Below, piece by piece: positions 42,552 through 51,009 of a DNA stretch of 64,000 nucleotides (within the stretch, counting starts at the first letter, position 1; each line of letters opens with the position of its first letter). The position numbers and the translations under genes are program-made. The notes beneath the pieces are model-generated. The model did no database searches and was not told the origin of the DNA. It worked only from the letters and a program-made list of their open reading frames with translations. Location of the stretch: assembly GCF_008042035.1 (NCBI RefSeq), contig NZ_RDBL01000013.1, positions 1,218,437-1,282,436 of the forward strand, in the 5' to 3' direction. Source of the stretch: Streptomyces sp. col6. Lineage in GTDB: Bacteria; Actinomycetota; Actinomycetes; Streptomycetales; Streptomycetaceae.

Positions 42552-43577
42552 TCATGCGGGAGGCGGGGCGGTGGAGCCGCGCGCGACCAGCCGCACCGGC
42601 AGGCTGCCCGGTTCGGCCGCCCGCCCGTCCAGGACCGCCAGCAGTGCGGCCATGCCCCGCTCTCCGACCTGTTCGGCGGGCAGCCGGACCGTGGTCAGCT
42701 CCGGTTCCACGGCCGTCGCCAGGGCCAGGTCGTCGAAGCCGGTGACCGAGAGGTCGTCCGGCACCCGCAGCCCGGACCGGCGGGCGGCCTTGCACGCGCC
42801 CGCCGCCAGGATGTCGTCGTCGCAGACGACCGCGGTCGGCCGGGGCCCGGACAGGCCCAGCGCGTGCTCCGCCGCGTCCCGTCCCGCGCGGACGTCCAGC
42901 GCCGCGCGCACCGTGCGCACCTCGGTGCCGGGGACCCGGCGCAGCTCCTCGTGCAGGGCGTCCGCGCGGCAGCCGAAGGTCCAGGTGTCGACGGCCGAGG
43001 CGAGGTGGAGGAAGCGCCGGTGGCCGAGGGCGAGCAGGTGGCGGGCCACCTGGCGCATCCCGTCGGCGATGTCGAGGTTGACCCGGGCGGCGGGGCCGGG
43101 GGCCGAGGGGTCGCTGTCCAGCATGACGAGGGGGACGTCCGCGCCGTGCAGGGCGTCGAGCGCGTCGGCGGCCATGGACGAGGCGATGACCCCGTCCAGC
43201 GCGGCACGGGCCGACGGAAACGGATCGCGGGCCGGGCCGGTGCCGTCGGGGGAGGGGTACAGGACGACCCCGAAGCCGTGCTCGGCGGCGACCGCGGCCG
43301 CTCCGGTGTAGACCCGGGCGAAGAACTCGTTGGTGAGGGCGGGGACGACCAGCAGGGCCGTCCTGGTGCGGCCGAGGCGCAGATTGCGGGCGGCGAGATT
43401 CGGCCGGTAGCCGAGCCCGCGGGCGGCGTCGCGCACCCGGTCCGCAGTGGACTCGGAGACCCGGCCCCGCCACTTGTCGCCCAGGACGAGCGAGACCGTG
43501 GCCTGGGAGACGCCGGCGGCCCTGGCCACGTCACGGCTGGTGGGCCGGGGCGGGCCGGGTGATGCGGGGCTGGTCAC
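42552..43577 (-). CDS. LacI-family transcriptional regulator
   Basis: 341 residues from GTG 43577, which has GGAGG six bases upstream; ATG 43634 in frame has none. Helix-turn-helix and hinge: SRDVARAAGVSQATVSLVL, YRPNLAARNLRLGRT. The effector domain is a type-I periplasmic-binding fold (LLVVPALTNEFFARVY, VTGFDDLALAT). It probably represses the divergent MFS gene. It lies inside the Pup-proteasome cluster without obvious functional link; the same pair is there in S. coelicolor as I remember. Confidence 0.88.
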   Translation of the reverse strand: MTSPASPGPPRPTSRDVARAAGVSQATVSLVLGDKWRGRVSESTADRVRDAARGLGYRPNLAARNLRLGRTRTALLVVPALTNEFFARVYTGAAAVAAEHGFGVVLYPSPDGTGPARDPFPSARAALDGVIASSMAADALDALHGADVPLVMLDSDPSAPGPAARVNLDIADGMRQVARHLLALGHRRFLHLASAVDTWTFGCRADALHEELRRVPGTEVRTVRAALDVRAGRDAAEHALGLSGPRPTAVVCDDDILAAGACKAARRSGLRVPDDLSVTGFDDLALATAVEPELTTVRLPAEQVGERGMAALLAVLDGRAAEPGSLPVRLVARGSTAPPPA

Positions 43578-43636
43578 GCGGGCCTCCGGGCCGGTCGGGG
43601 CAGGCCCGTGAGGTGGACCTGCGGACGGGCTCATGG

Positions 43637-43665
43637 TACGTATGAACCTTGACGTTATACGTAAA
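43637..43665. promoter_or_regulatory. AT-rich divergent operator region with three ACGT cores
   Basis: Between the LacI and MFS genes lie TACGTAT, and then ACGT-TAT-ACGT (a short perfect inverted repeat) followed by AAAAC. It is the only AT-rich part of the gap and the natural place for the LacI-type operator. Confidence 0.4.
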
Positions 43666-43708
43666 ACCTCGCAGGCCCGCACAGGCACCCGAGGGAGAGG
43701 GGCGGGAC

Positions 43709-44968
43709 ATGGCCGCGGGATATCTGGACATCCTCCGGGCGCGGCACGCCGCCCGGCTGCTGACGGGCACCCTGGTGGGCCGGCTGCCGAACGGCACGGC
43801 GAACATCGCGATCGTGCTGTTCGTCCGGGCCGAGGGCGGCAGCTACACCCTCGCCGGCGCGCTCGCGGCGGTGTACGGGCTGGCCACGGCCGTGGGGCAG
43901 CCGCTGCTCGGCCGCGCGGTGGACCTGTACGGGCAGCCGCGTGTCCAGCTGCCCGCGGCCGTCGTCTCCGCCCTGGGCATGGCCGTGCTCGCCGTGGCGG
44001 GCTGCGGCTTCCTGCCGCTCGCCTACGCGGCGGTGGCCGTGGCCGGGCTGTTCACGCCCCCACTGGAGGGCGGCCTGCGGGCGCTGTGGCCGAGCGTGCT
44101 GGGCGGCGAGGACCGGGTGCACCGGGCGTACGCCATGGACGCGGTCGCGCAGGAGGTCATGTTCACGGCCGGGCCGCTGCTCGTGACGCTGCTGGTCGCC
44201 CTCTGGTCGCCGGCCGCCGCTCTGCTCGTCATCAACGCGATCGGGGTGCTCGGCGCGCTGTCGGTCGTGCTGTCCGAGCCCTCGCGCACCTGGCGCTCCG
44301 CGCCCCGCGAGGCGCACTGGCTGGGCGCCCTGCGTTCGCCCGGACTGCTGGCGCTGCTCGGCTCGTTCTTCTTCGTGGGGCTCGCGCTGGGGTCCATCAC
44401 CGTGGCGGGCATGGCGTACGCCGACGACCACGGCCGGGAGTCCGTCTACGGCTGGCTGATGGCGGCCTTCGGGCTCGGCGCCCTGATCGGCGGGACGGTG
44501 TACGGGGCGCGGCAGTGGACCGGGGCGCCGGAGCGGCGGCTGCGGGTGATCGTGGGGCTGCTCGCGCTGGGCTATCTGCCGCTGATGCTGACGCCGGGTC
44601 CGGTGGCGATGACCGTGCTGGCGGCGGTCTCCGGGGTGTTCCTCGCCCCGGCCGTCGCGTGCTCGTTCATCGTGGTGGACCGGCATGCCCCGCGCGGGAC
44701 GGTGACGGAGGCGTTCTCGTGGCTCGTGACGACCTTCGGGGTGGGCGCTGCCGTGGGGACGGCGGTGGCCGGTCCGGCCGTCGAACTGGGCGGTACGGCG
44801 TGGAGCTTCGCCGTCGCGGGGGCCGGTGGAGTGGCGGCGCTGCTGGTCCTGCTGGCCACCGGACCGGTGCTCTCGGCTCCCGCCCGTACCGCCGTCGCGG
44901 TGCGAGGATCGGAAAATGATCGAAACGGTGCCGTCGAACCCGGTTTCAGCTCGGGCCATCAGGCGTAA
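43709..44968 (+). CDS. MFS transporter
   Basis: 419 residues, about 12 membrane segments. The A-loop motif GRAVDLYGQPRVQ follows the second helix. PLEGGLRALWPSVLGGEDRVHRAYAMDAV is typical of the small actinobacterial efflux-like subgroup. Start ATG 43709 after GGGAGAGGGG. Divergent from the LacI gene that probably controls it. Its TAA stop overlaps a -10-like hexamer of pafA. Substrate unknown. Confidence 0.85.
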   Translation: MAAGYLDILRARHAARLLTGTLVGRLPNGTANIAIVLFVRAEGGSYTLAGALAAVYGLATAVGQPLLGRAVDLYGQPRVQLPAAVVSALGMAVLAVAGCGFLPLAYAAVAVAGLFTPPLEGGLRALWPSVLGGEDRVHRAYAMDAVAQEVMFTAGPLLVTLLVALWSPAAALLVINAIGVLGALSVVLSEPSRTWRSAPREAHWLGALRSPGLLALLGSFFFVGLALGSITVAGMAYADDHGRESVYGWLMAAFGLGALIGGTVYGARQWTGAPERRLRVIVGLLALGYLPLMLTPGPVAMTVLAAVSGVFLAPAVACSFIVVDRHAPRGTVTEAFSWLVTTFGVGAAVGTAVAGPAVELGGTAWSFAVAGAGGVAALLVLLATGPVLSAPARTAVAVRGSENDRNGAVEPGFSSGHQA

Positions 44969-44971
44969 TGT
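44966..44971 (+). promoter_or_regulatory. -10 element TAATGT of leaderless pafA
   Basis: TAATGT ends six bases before the pafA ATG at 44978 and overlaps the MFS stop codon. No ribosome-binding site is present, so pafA probably has its own leaderless transcript. Confidence 0.45.
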
Positions 44972-44977
44972 TCAGTC

Positions 44978-46339
44978 ATGGACCGCCGCATTTTCGGGCT
45001 GGAGAACGAGTACGGCGTCACGTGCACGTTCAGGGGACAGCGCCGACTGTCTCCTGATGAAGTGGCGCGCTACCTCTTCCGCCGTGTTGTGTCATGGGGC
45101 CGCAGCAGCAATGTCTTTCTGCGGAACGGCGCCCGCCTCTACCTCGACGTGGGATCGCATCCGGAATATGCAACCCCCGAATGCGACAACCTGACCGAAC
45201 TGGTCACCCACGACAAGGCCGGCGAGCGTATTCTCGAAGGCCTGCTCGTCGACGCCGAACGCCGCCTGCACGAGGAGGGAATCGCCGGCGACGTCTATCT
45301 CTTCAAGAACAACACCGACTCTGCGGGAAACTCCTACGGATGCCATGAGAACTACCTCGTGGCCCGGCACGGAGAATTCTCCCGTCTCGCGGACATCCTC
45401 ATTCCCTTCCTCGTCACCAGGCAGCTGATCTGCGGTGCCGGCAAGGTGCTGCAGACCCCCCGGGGCGCGGTCTACTGCGTCAGCCAGCGTGCCGAGCACA
45501 TCTGGGAGGGCGTCAGCTCCGCGACGACGCGCTCCCGCCCGATCATCAACACCCGCGACGAACCGCACGCGGACGCGGAGCGCTACCGCCGCCTCCACGT
45601 CATCGTCGGCGACTCCAACATGTCCGAGACGACCATGCTGCTCAAGGTCGGCGCGACCGATCTGGTGCTCCGCATGATCGAGGCGGGCACGGTGATGCGC
45701 GACCTGACCCTGGAGAACCCGATCCGGGCGATCCGCGAGGTCAGCCACGACACCACCGGGCAGCGCAAGGTCCGCCTGGCCAGCGGCCGGGAGGCCTCGG
45801 CCATAGAGGTGCAGCGCGAGTACTACGAGAAGGCCGTGGACTTCGTCGACCGCCGCGGCATCCGCACGGGCAACGTCGAGCGCGTCCTCGAACTGTGGGG
45901 CCGCACGCTCGACGCGATCGAGGCGGAGGACCTCGGCCGGATCGAGACCGAGATCGACTGGGTCATGAAGTACAGGCTCATCGAGCGGTACCGGGCCAAG
46001 CACAACATGACCATGTCGAATCCGCGGGTCGCCCAGATAGACCTCGCCTACCACGACATCCACCGCCGGCGGGGGCTGTACTACCTGCTGGAGCGCAAGG
46101 GACAGGCCGCCCGCATCTGCAACGACCTGAAGATCTTCGAGGGCAAGTCGGTGCCCCCGCAGACGACCAGGGCGCGGCTGCGCGGTGACTTCATCCGGCG
46201 GGCCCAGGAGCAGCGGCGGGACTTCACCGTCGACTGGGTCCACCTCAAGCTCAACGACCAGGCGCAGCGCACGGTCCTGTGCAAGGACCCGTTCCGTTCC
46301 GTGGACGACCGCGTGGAGAAGCTCATCGCGGGTATGTGA
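44978..46339 (+). CDS. pafA: Pup-protein ligase PafA
   Basis: 453 residues. MDRRIFGLENEYGVTCTF holds the metal-binding Glu strand; YLFKNNTDSAGNSYGCHENY, INTRDEPHADAERYRRLHVI and RYRAKHNMTMSNPRVAQIDL are the PafA blocks. It lacks the Dop loop. It activates the C-terminal Glu of Pup with ATP and joins it to substrate lysines. A stem-loop follows. Confidence 0.96.
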   Translation: MDRRIFGLENEYGVTCTFRGQRRLSPDEVARYLFRRVVSWGRSSNVFLRNGARLYLDVGSHPEYATPECDNLTELVTHDKAGERILEGLLVDAERRLHEEGIAGDVYLFKNNTDSAGNSYGCHENYLVARHGEFSRLADILIPFLVTRQLICGAGKVLQTPRGAVYCVSQRAEHIWEGVSSATTRSRPIINTRDEPHADAERYRRLHVIVGDSNMSETTMLLKVGATDLVLRMIEAGTVMRDLTLENPIRAIREVSHDTTGQRKVRLASGREASAIEVQREYYEKAVDFVDRRGIRTGNVERVLELWGRTLDAIEAEDLGRIETEIDWVMKYRLIERYRAKHNMTMSNPRVAQIDLAYHDIHRRRGLYYLLERKGQAARICNDLKIFEGKSVPPQTTRARLRGDFIRRAQEQRRDFTVDWVHLKLNDQAQRTVLCKDPFRSVDDRVEKLIAGM

Positions 46340-46376
46340 GCGGGCGCAGGACACGCCCCGGCACCCCGTGCGACTC

Positions 46377-46405
46377 GGGCCCCGTACGTTCCTCGTGCGG
46401 GGCCC
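46377..46405 (+). terminator. Terminator after pafA
   Basis: GGGCCCCGTAC (46377-46387) pairs with GTGCGGGGCCC (46395-46405) with one wobble, 7-base loop, then TTCG. Confidence 0.65.
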
Positions 46406-46485
46406 TTCGTACGGCCTAGAGTGGCGGGGTCCCGGGACCCCCGGGGCGTTGCCCCCACACATGCCGTCTGAGATCTGAGGAACCA

Positions 46486-47442
46486 GTGCGCCGACTTGCC
46501 GGCCTTCTCGTCGTCCCCCTGCTGCTGTTGTCAGCGGCCTGCGGCAGCGACGACAAGGGCTCCGACTCCGCTTCCGCCTCCGCGTCCGCCCCCTCCAAGG
46601 GCGGTTTCCCCGCCATCACCGCGGGCGCGAAGTTCGGCGAGAAGCCCACCCTGGCCAAGGGCACGGGTACGCCGCCCAAGGAGCTGAAGACCAAGGTCAT
46701 CAGCGAGGGTGACGGTGCGAAGCTCAAGAACGGCGACGTGACCCAGGTCAACTACCTCGGCCAGGCGTACGACTCCACCAAGCCGTTCGACAACAGCTTC
46801 GACCGCAAGCAGCCGTTCGACCTGACGCTCGGCGCCGGCATGGTCATCCAGGGCTGGGAGAAGGGCCTGATCGGCCAGAAGGTCGGCAGCAGGGTCCAGC
46901 TGGTCATCCCGCCGGCCCTCGGTTACGGCGAGCAGGGCCAGGGCGACATCAAGCCCAACGCCACCCTGGTCTTCGTCGTCGACATCCTGAAGGCCAAGCA
47001 GATCCCGGCCTCCGCCAAGGGCACCGCCGTCGCCCAGGACAACGTCGACCTGCCGAAGGTGGGCACCAACACCGACGGCAAGGCGCCGAGCCTGACCGTC
47101 CCCAGCAAGGTCGCCCCGCCGAAGAAGCTGGTCTCCAACTACGTCCTGGAGTCCAAGGGCGACGTCATCAAGGAGACCGACTCGGTCGTCGTGAACTACG
47201 TGGCCAAGCTCTGGAAGGACGGCAAGGAGTTCGACAACACCTACAAGACGGGGAAGACGGCCACCTTCCCGCTGGCCCAGGTCACGCTCAAGGGTCTGAA
47301 GGACGGTCTGATCGGCAAGAAGATCGGCAGCCGGGTGCTGCTGGTCGTGCCGCCGGACCAGGGCCTCGGTGACAAGGAGTCGTCGGGCATCCCCGCCAAC
47401 TCCACGCTGGTGTTCGCCGTGGACATCCTGGCGAAGATGTAA
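46486..47442 (+). CDS. FKBP-type prolyl isomerase lipoprotein (two FKBP domains)
   Basis: 318 residues from GTG 46486. The lipobox SAAC (Cys near residue 19) anchors it outside the membrane, followed by a Ser/Ala linker. Two FKBP domains are visible: residues of about 65-165 (VIQGWEKGLIGQKVGSRVQLVIPPALGYG) and 215-318 (ALKGLKDGL-like block and VLLVVPPDQGLGD). The first has the YG/IQGW active-site set; the second is less conserved. It probably assists folding of exported proteins and lies next to a cytosolic FKBP gene. Confidence 0.88.
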   Translation: MRRLAGLLVVPLLLLSAACGSDDKGSDSASASASAPSKGGFPAITAGAKFGEKPTLAKGTGTPPKELKTKVISEGDGAKLKNGDVTQVNYLGQAYDSTKPFDNSFDRKQPFDLTLGAGMVIQGWEKGLIGQKVGSRVQLVIPPALGYGEQGQGDIKPNATLVFVVDILKAKQIPASAKGTAVAQDNVDLPKVGTNTDGKAPSLTVPSKVAPPKKLVSNYVLESKGDVIKETDSVVVNYVAKLWKDGKEFDNTYKTGKTATFPLAQVTLKGLKDGLIGKKIGSRVLLVVPPDQGLGDKESSGIPANSTLVFAVDILAKM

Positions 47443-47485
47443 GACTGTCCCGGTTGCCCAGTTCATCAGTAAGAGGAGCAAGTCA

Positions 47486-47860
47486 GTGAGCATCGAGAAG
47501 CCCGAGATCGACTTCCCGGGTGGCGAGCCGCCGGCCGACCTGGAGATCAAGGAGATCTGGGAGGGCGACGGCGCCGAGGCCAAGGCAGGCCAGACCGTCT
47601 CCGTCCACTACGTGGGGGTCGCCTTCTCCACCGGCGAGGAGTTCGACGCCTCGTGGAACCGCGGCACCCCGCTGCAGTTCCAGCTCGGTGCCGGCCAGGT
47701 CATCCAGGGCTGGGACAAGGGCGTGCAGGGCATGAAGGTCGGCGGCCGTCGCCAGCTGACCATCCCCGCGCACCTCGCCTACGGTGACCGCGGCGCCGGC
47801 GGCGGCCGCATCGCTCCGGGCGAGACGCTGATCTTCGTCTGCGACCTGGTCGCCGTCTGA
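47486..47860 (+). CDS. Cytosolic FKBP-type prolyl isomerase
   Basis: 124 residues from GTG 47486 (AAGAGGAG upstream). A single complete FKBP12-like domain: VSVHYVGVAFSTGEEFDASW, VIQGWDKGVQGMKVGGRRQL, PAHLAYGDRGAGG, and LIFVCDLVAV. The Tyr, Asp, Ile and Trp of the binding pocket are present. No signal peptide. It catalyses cis-trans isomerisation of prolyl bonds. A perfect terminator follows. Confidence 0.93.
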   Translation: MSIEKPEIDFPGGEPPADLEIKEIWEGDGAEAKAGQTVSVHYVGVAFSTGEEFDASWNRGTPLQFQLGAGQVIQGWDKGVQGMKVGGRRQLTIPAHLAYGDRGAGGGRIAPGETLIFVCDLVAV

Positions 47861-47879
47861 TCCGCGCCACCCGCGCTCC

Positions 47880-47915
47880 GAGGGCCCGTGCCACCAGGCA
47901 CGGGCCCTCGCTTTT
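47880..47915 (+). terminator. Strong intrinsic terminator after the FKBP genes
   Basis: GAGGGCCCGTGCC (47880-47892) pairs perfectly with GGCACGGGCCCTC (47897-47909), 4-base loop, then GCTTTT. Confidence 0.88.
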
Positions 47916-47974
47916 GTCCCGACACCCCGGGGCGGTACGGTCGAGCGTCACGGAGCACGAGGGAAAGGGCGTCG

Positions 47975-48928
47975 ATGGCGATTGCCAAGGCCGAGCGGCT
48001 GATGAACCTGGCGCTGTGTCTGCTGGGCACCCGGCGTCCGCTCAGCAAGCGCGAACTGCGTGGCTCCATCGAGGCCTACCTCGAAGCGGCATCCGACGAC
48101 GCCTTCAACCGGATGTTCGAACGGGACAAGGACGACCTGCGCGAACTCGGCCTGGTCATCGAGACCGTCGAGAACCTGGACGGCGACACCGGCTACCTCG
48201 CCCGCCGCGACAGCAACCGGCTGCCCCCCATCACGCTGGACGCCGAGGAGGCCGCCGCGCTCGGCCTCGCCGCCAAGGTCTGGCAGCAGGCCCGCCTGGC
48301 CGGCGCCGCCAGCGGCGCCCTGCAGAAGCTGCGGGCGGCCGGGATGCCCGAGACCGCGGACGCCTACGAGGTGCACAGCGCCCTCGAACCGCGTATCCCC
48401 GTCCACGAGGCCGCCTTCGAACCCCTGATGCTGGCCTGCCGCGACCGCCGCCCGGTGACCTTCGACTACCGCAAGGCCAATGCCGCCCAGCCCGAGCAGC
48501 GCCAGGTCGAGCCGTGGACCCTGGAGTGCTGGCGCGGCCACTGGTACCTGGCCGGCTGGGACCGGGAGCGGGGCGCGGAGCGCGTCTTCCGGCTCTCCCG
48601 GATCACCGGCAAGGTGCGCTCCCGGGCCGGCGCCTTCACCGCCCAGGTGCCCGACGTGGTCACCGTCCGCGAGACCGTGGAGAGCTGGGCGGGCGAGACG
48701 GCCACCCGGACCGCCCTGATCAGGCTGCGCGCCGACTCCGGCTACCCGCTGCGCGCCCGCGCCCTGTCGGTCCGGGAACTCGGAGACGGGTGGGAGGAGT
48801 TGGAGATCCCGTACGGACACGGCCTGGACGCCTGGCTCGTCGAGTTCGGCCCCGACGTCGTCGTCACCGGACCCGAGGACCTGCGGGCCGACGTGATGGA
48901 CCGGCTGCGCGCCGTGGCCAAGGACTGA
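47975..48928 (+). CDS. pafB: WYL-domain regulator PafB
   Basis: 317 residues. An N-terminal winged-helix region (AERLMNLALCLLGTRRPLSKRELR, FERDKDDLRELGL) is followed by a WYL domain (WTLECWRGHWYLAGWDRERGA, FRLSRITGKV) and a C-terminal extension. PafB and PafC form a heterodimer that activates DNA-damage genes in mycobacteria (family knowledge). ATG 47975 follows GAGGGAAAGG. The start of pafC is 13 bp after its stop. Confidence 0.92.
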   Translation: MAIAKAERLMNLALCLLGTRRPLSKRELRGSIEAYLEAASDDAFNRMFERDKDDLRELGLVIETVENLDGDTGYLARRDSNRLPPITLDAEEAAALGLAAKVWQQARLAGAASGALQKLRAAGMPETADAYEVHSALEPRIPVHEAAFEPLMLACRDRRPVTFDYRKANAAQPEQRQVEPWTLECWRGHWYLAGWDRERGAERVFRLSRITGKVRSRAGAFTAQVPDVVTVRETVESWAGETATRTALIRLRADSGYPLRARALSVRELGDGWEELEIPYGHGLDAWLVEFGPDVVVTGPEDLRADVMDRLRAVAKD

Positions 48929-48941
48929 GGGGACCGTATTC

Positions 48942-49898
48942 ATGGCCACGAACGCCATCGACCAGACACGCCGGATGCTCTCCCTGGTGACGTATCTGCG
49001 CGAGCGCCCCGGCGCCCACGTCCAGGACGTCGCCCGCGCCTTCGGGATCACCGAGGACGAGCTGATCTCCGACCTCGACGTGCTGCCCATGTGCGGGACC
49101 AGCTTCCGGGGCGGCGACCTGCTCGACATCGACACCGACGGTGACCGCATCTGGTGGCACAACGCGGACGACGTCGCCGAACCGCTGCGGCTCGCCGCCG
49201 ACGAGGCGACGGCCCTGCTGGTCGCCGCCCGCGCCGTGGCGACCCTGCCCGGCCTGCGCGAGAGCGACCGCCAGGCACTGCTGCGGGCCACCGCCAAGCT
49301 GGAGGCCGCGGCCGGCGAGGTGGGGGCCGCCAGCTCCCGGCTCTCGGTCACCTTCGAGTCGGAGGGCGGCGTCTTCGCCGAGGTGGACCGGGCGATCTCG
49401 GAGCGGCGCCGGCTGTGGCTGCGCTACTACTCGCCCGCGCGCGACGAGCTCACCGAGCGCGAGGTGGACCCGATCCGGCTGTTCGCCGTCGGGCACACCT
49501 ATATGGAGGCGTGGTGCCGGTCCTCCGAGGACCGGCGCACCTTCCGCCTCGACCGGGTCGCCGCGATCCGGCTGCTCGACGAGCCCGCCGCGCCGCCCGA
49601 GCTGGAGCTGCGGGACCTGTCCGAGGGGCTGGTCCAGCCGGCCGCCGAGGACCCGGAGGTCGTGATCGAGGTCGGGCCCGGCGGGCGCTGGGTCGCCGAG
49701 TACTACCCGCACGACCGCGCCGAGGAACTGCCCGACGGCGGCCTGCGGATCACCCTGCGCACCCCCGATCCCGCGTCGCTGCGCCGGCTCGCGCTGCGGC
49801 TCGGCGGGGAGGGGCGCATCGTCTCTCCGCCGGAGCTGGCCGAGAGCGCGCGCCACGCGGCGCGGTCGGCGCTCGCCGCGTACGACGGCGCGGCCTGA
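48942..49898 (+). CDS. pafC: WYL-domain regulator PafC
   Basis: 318 residues. Winged-helix (TRRMLSLVTYLRERPGAHVQ, FGITEDELISDLDVL) then WYL domain (LWLRYYSPARDELTEREVDP, HTYMEAWCRSSEDRRTFRLDRV) and extension. Partner of PafB, in the same transcript. A few bases separate it from the small zinc-finger-like gene. Confidence 0.92.
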   Translation: MATNAIDQTRRMLSLVTYLRERPGAHVQDVARAFGITEDELISDLDVLPMCGTSFRGGDLLDIDTDGDRIWWHNADDVAEPLRLAADEATALLVAARAVATLPGLRESDRQALLRATAKLEAAAGEVGAASSRLSVTFESEGGVFAEVDRAISERRRLWLRYYSPARDELTEREVDPIRLFAVGHTYMEAWCRSSEDRRTFRLDRVAAIRLLDEPAAPPELELRDLSEGLVQPAAEDPEVVIEVGPGGRWVAEYYPHDRAEELPDGGLRITLRTPDPASLRRLALRLGGEGRIVSPPELAESARHAARSALAAYDGAA

Positions 49899-49916
49899 GG
49901 GGACGGCGGAGGAGAC

Positions 49917-50195
49917 ATGGGGAACCTGTCCGCGCTGCCGGGCCTGGCTGCCGTGCCCACCGTCGCGGTGCCGGAGTCGGCGCGCTTCAAGGCCGCCTGC
50001 CCCGACTGCCGCGCGCGGTTCGAGCTGGCGGCGGCGGAGTTCCGGCTTGTGGTCGGCGCCACCAGCCGCACCACGTTCTACTCGTTCACCTGCCCCGAGT
50101 GCGCCGCGTGCGTCCGCAAGCCGGCGGGGGAGCGGATAGTGGAACTGCTCACCGACGGCGGCGTACGGACGCTGCGCCTGCACACCGGTCCCTGA
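49917..50195 (+). CDS. Small protein with paired CxxC motifs
   Basis: 92 residues from ATG 49917 behind GGAGGAG. CPDC and CPEC, about 33 residues apart, suggest one zinc site in a zinc-ribbon-like fold (KAACPDCRARFEL, YSFTCPECAACV). No catalytic motif and no membrane segment. It follows pafC by 18 bp and is probably co-transcribed. Function unknown; DNA binding or a structural role are possible. Confidence 0.72.
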   Translation: MGNLSALPGLAAVPTVAVPESARFKAACPDCRARFELAAAEFRLVVGATSRTTFYSFTCPECAACVRKPAGERIVELLTDGGVRTLRLHTGP

Positions 50196-50252
50196 GGCGT
50201 CCCGCGACGCGCCGGGGGCCTTCCGGACACTAGACACATCGAGGCTCTGCGC

Positions 50253-50450
50253 ATGTTCTGGCCCATGCTCGCCATCGCCCTGGGGTTCCTCGGGATCGCC
50301 GTGCTCGGCGTGCTGGCCATCAAGGTGTTCGTCGAGGCCCAGCGCCTCGGCCACCAGGTGACCCGCACCACGGAGCGCATCAACCGGGCCGCCGAGGACC
50401 TGGAGCACGCGGCCACCCGCCTCGCCTCCACCGGGAAGACCCTCCCGTAG
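50253..50450 (+). CDS. Small single-span membrane protein
   Basis: 65 residues from ATG 50253. Residues 3-26 form a membrane helix (MLAIALGFLGIAVLGVLAIK), and the rest is an amphipathic helix with charged and Ala/Leu heptads (RTTERINRAAEDLEHAATRL). The layout resembles DUF948-type proteins. No ribosome-binding site stands out. It lies between pafC and tatA, where small membrane proteins are common in actinobacteria. Function unknown. Confidence 0.6.
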   Translation: MFWPMLAIALGFLGIAVLGVLAIKVFVEAQRLGHQVTRTTERINRAAEDLEHAATRLASTGKTLP

Positions 50451-50672
50451 CACCCCCGTGCATGCGGCCTCCAGTTTCCCGGGCCCGGGAGGTACGCTGC
50501 TGCAGACGGCCCTGGCAGGGAGGTGCGGGCCGCAATCGAAAGTATGCACGGGCATTGCCTCGCGTTTACTCCCGCGGGTTACGATCGCTGCCGGTGAATT
50601 GGTCGGATGTGTATCCACCACTCAAGGGCAGCGAGCCCACCTCCAGCCGCCTCAGCGAGAAGGAAGCACACC

Positions 50673-50957
50673 ATGGGCAATCTGAAGCCTCTCGAGATCG
50701 TTCTGATCATCGCTGTCATCCTGCTGTTGTTCGGCGCCAAGAAGCTTCCCGACATGGCCCGTTCGCTGGGCAAGTCGGCCCGCATCCTCAAGAGCGAGGC
50801 CAAGGCCATGAAGAAGGACGACGAGCCGACGGCCGCCCCGGACGCCGCCGCCGACCCGGCCGCCCAGCAGGCCGCCGCCCGTACGATCCAGGCCGCGCCC
50901 GGTGACGTCACGAGCTCCCGCCCGGTGAGCGAAGCGAAGCCCACCACCCAGAGCTGA
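50673..50957 (+). CDS. tatA: Sec-independent translocase subunit TatA
   Basis: 94 residues. A short N-terminus, one membrane helix (PLEIVLIIAVILLLFGAKKLP with the FGAKKLP hinge), an amphipathic helix (MARSLGKSARILKSEAKAMK), and a soluble tail. It oligomerises to form the Tat pore. ATG 50673 follows AGAAGGAAG. The 222-bp gap upstream may hold a promoter (TTGCCT...TACGAT around 50558-50585, weak). tatC follows 52 bp later. Confidence 0.94.
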   Translation: MGNLKPLEIVLIIAVILLLFGAKKLPDMARSLGKSARILKSEAKAMKKDDEPTAAPDAAADPAAQQAAARTIQAAPGDVTSSRPVSEAKPTTQS

Positions 50958-51009
50958 CCCGCGCTGACGGACTCCTCCGTCAGCTGCCGCACGAGACGAG
51001 GGAAGTGGG

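Noticed and set aside
50451..50672. Small gene starting at 50458 before tatA
   Set aside because: No ribosome-binding site, no conserved pattern, and it overlaps the probable tatA leader and promoter.
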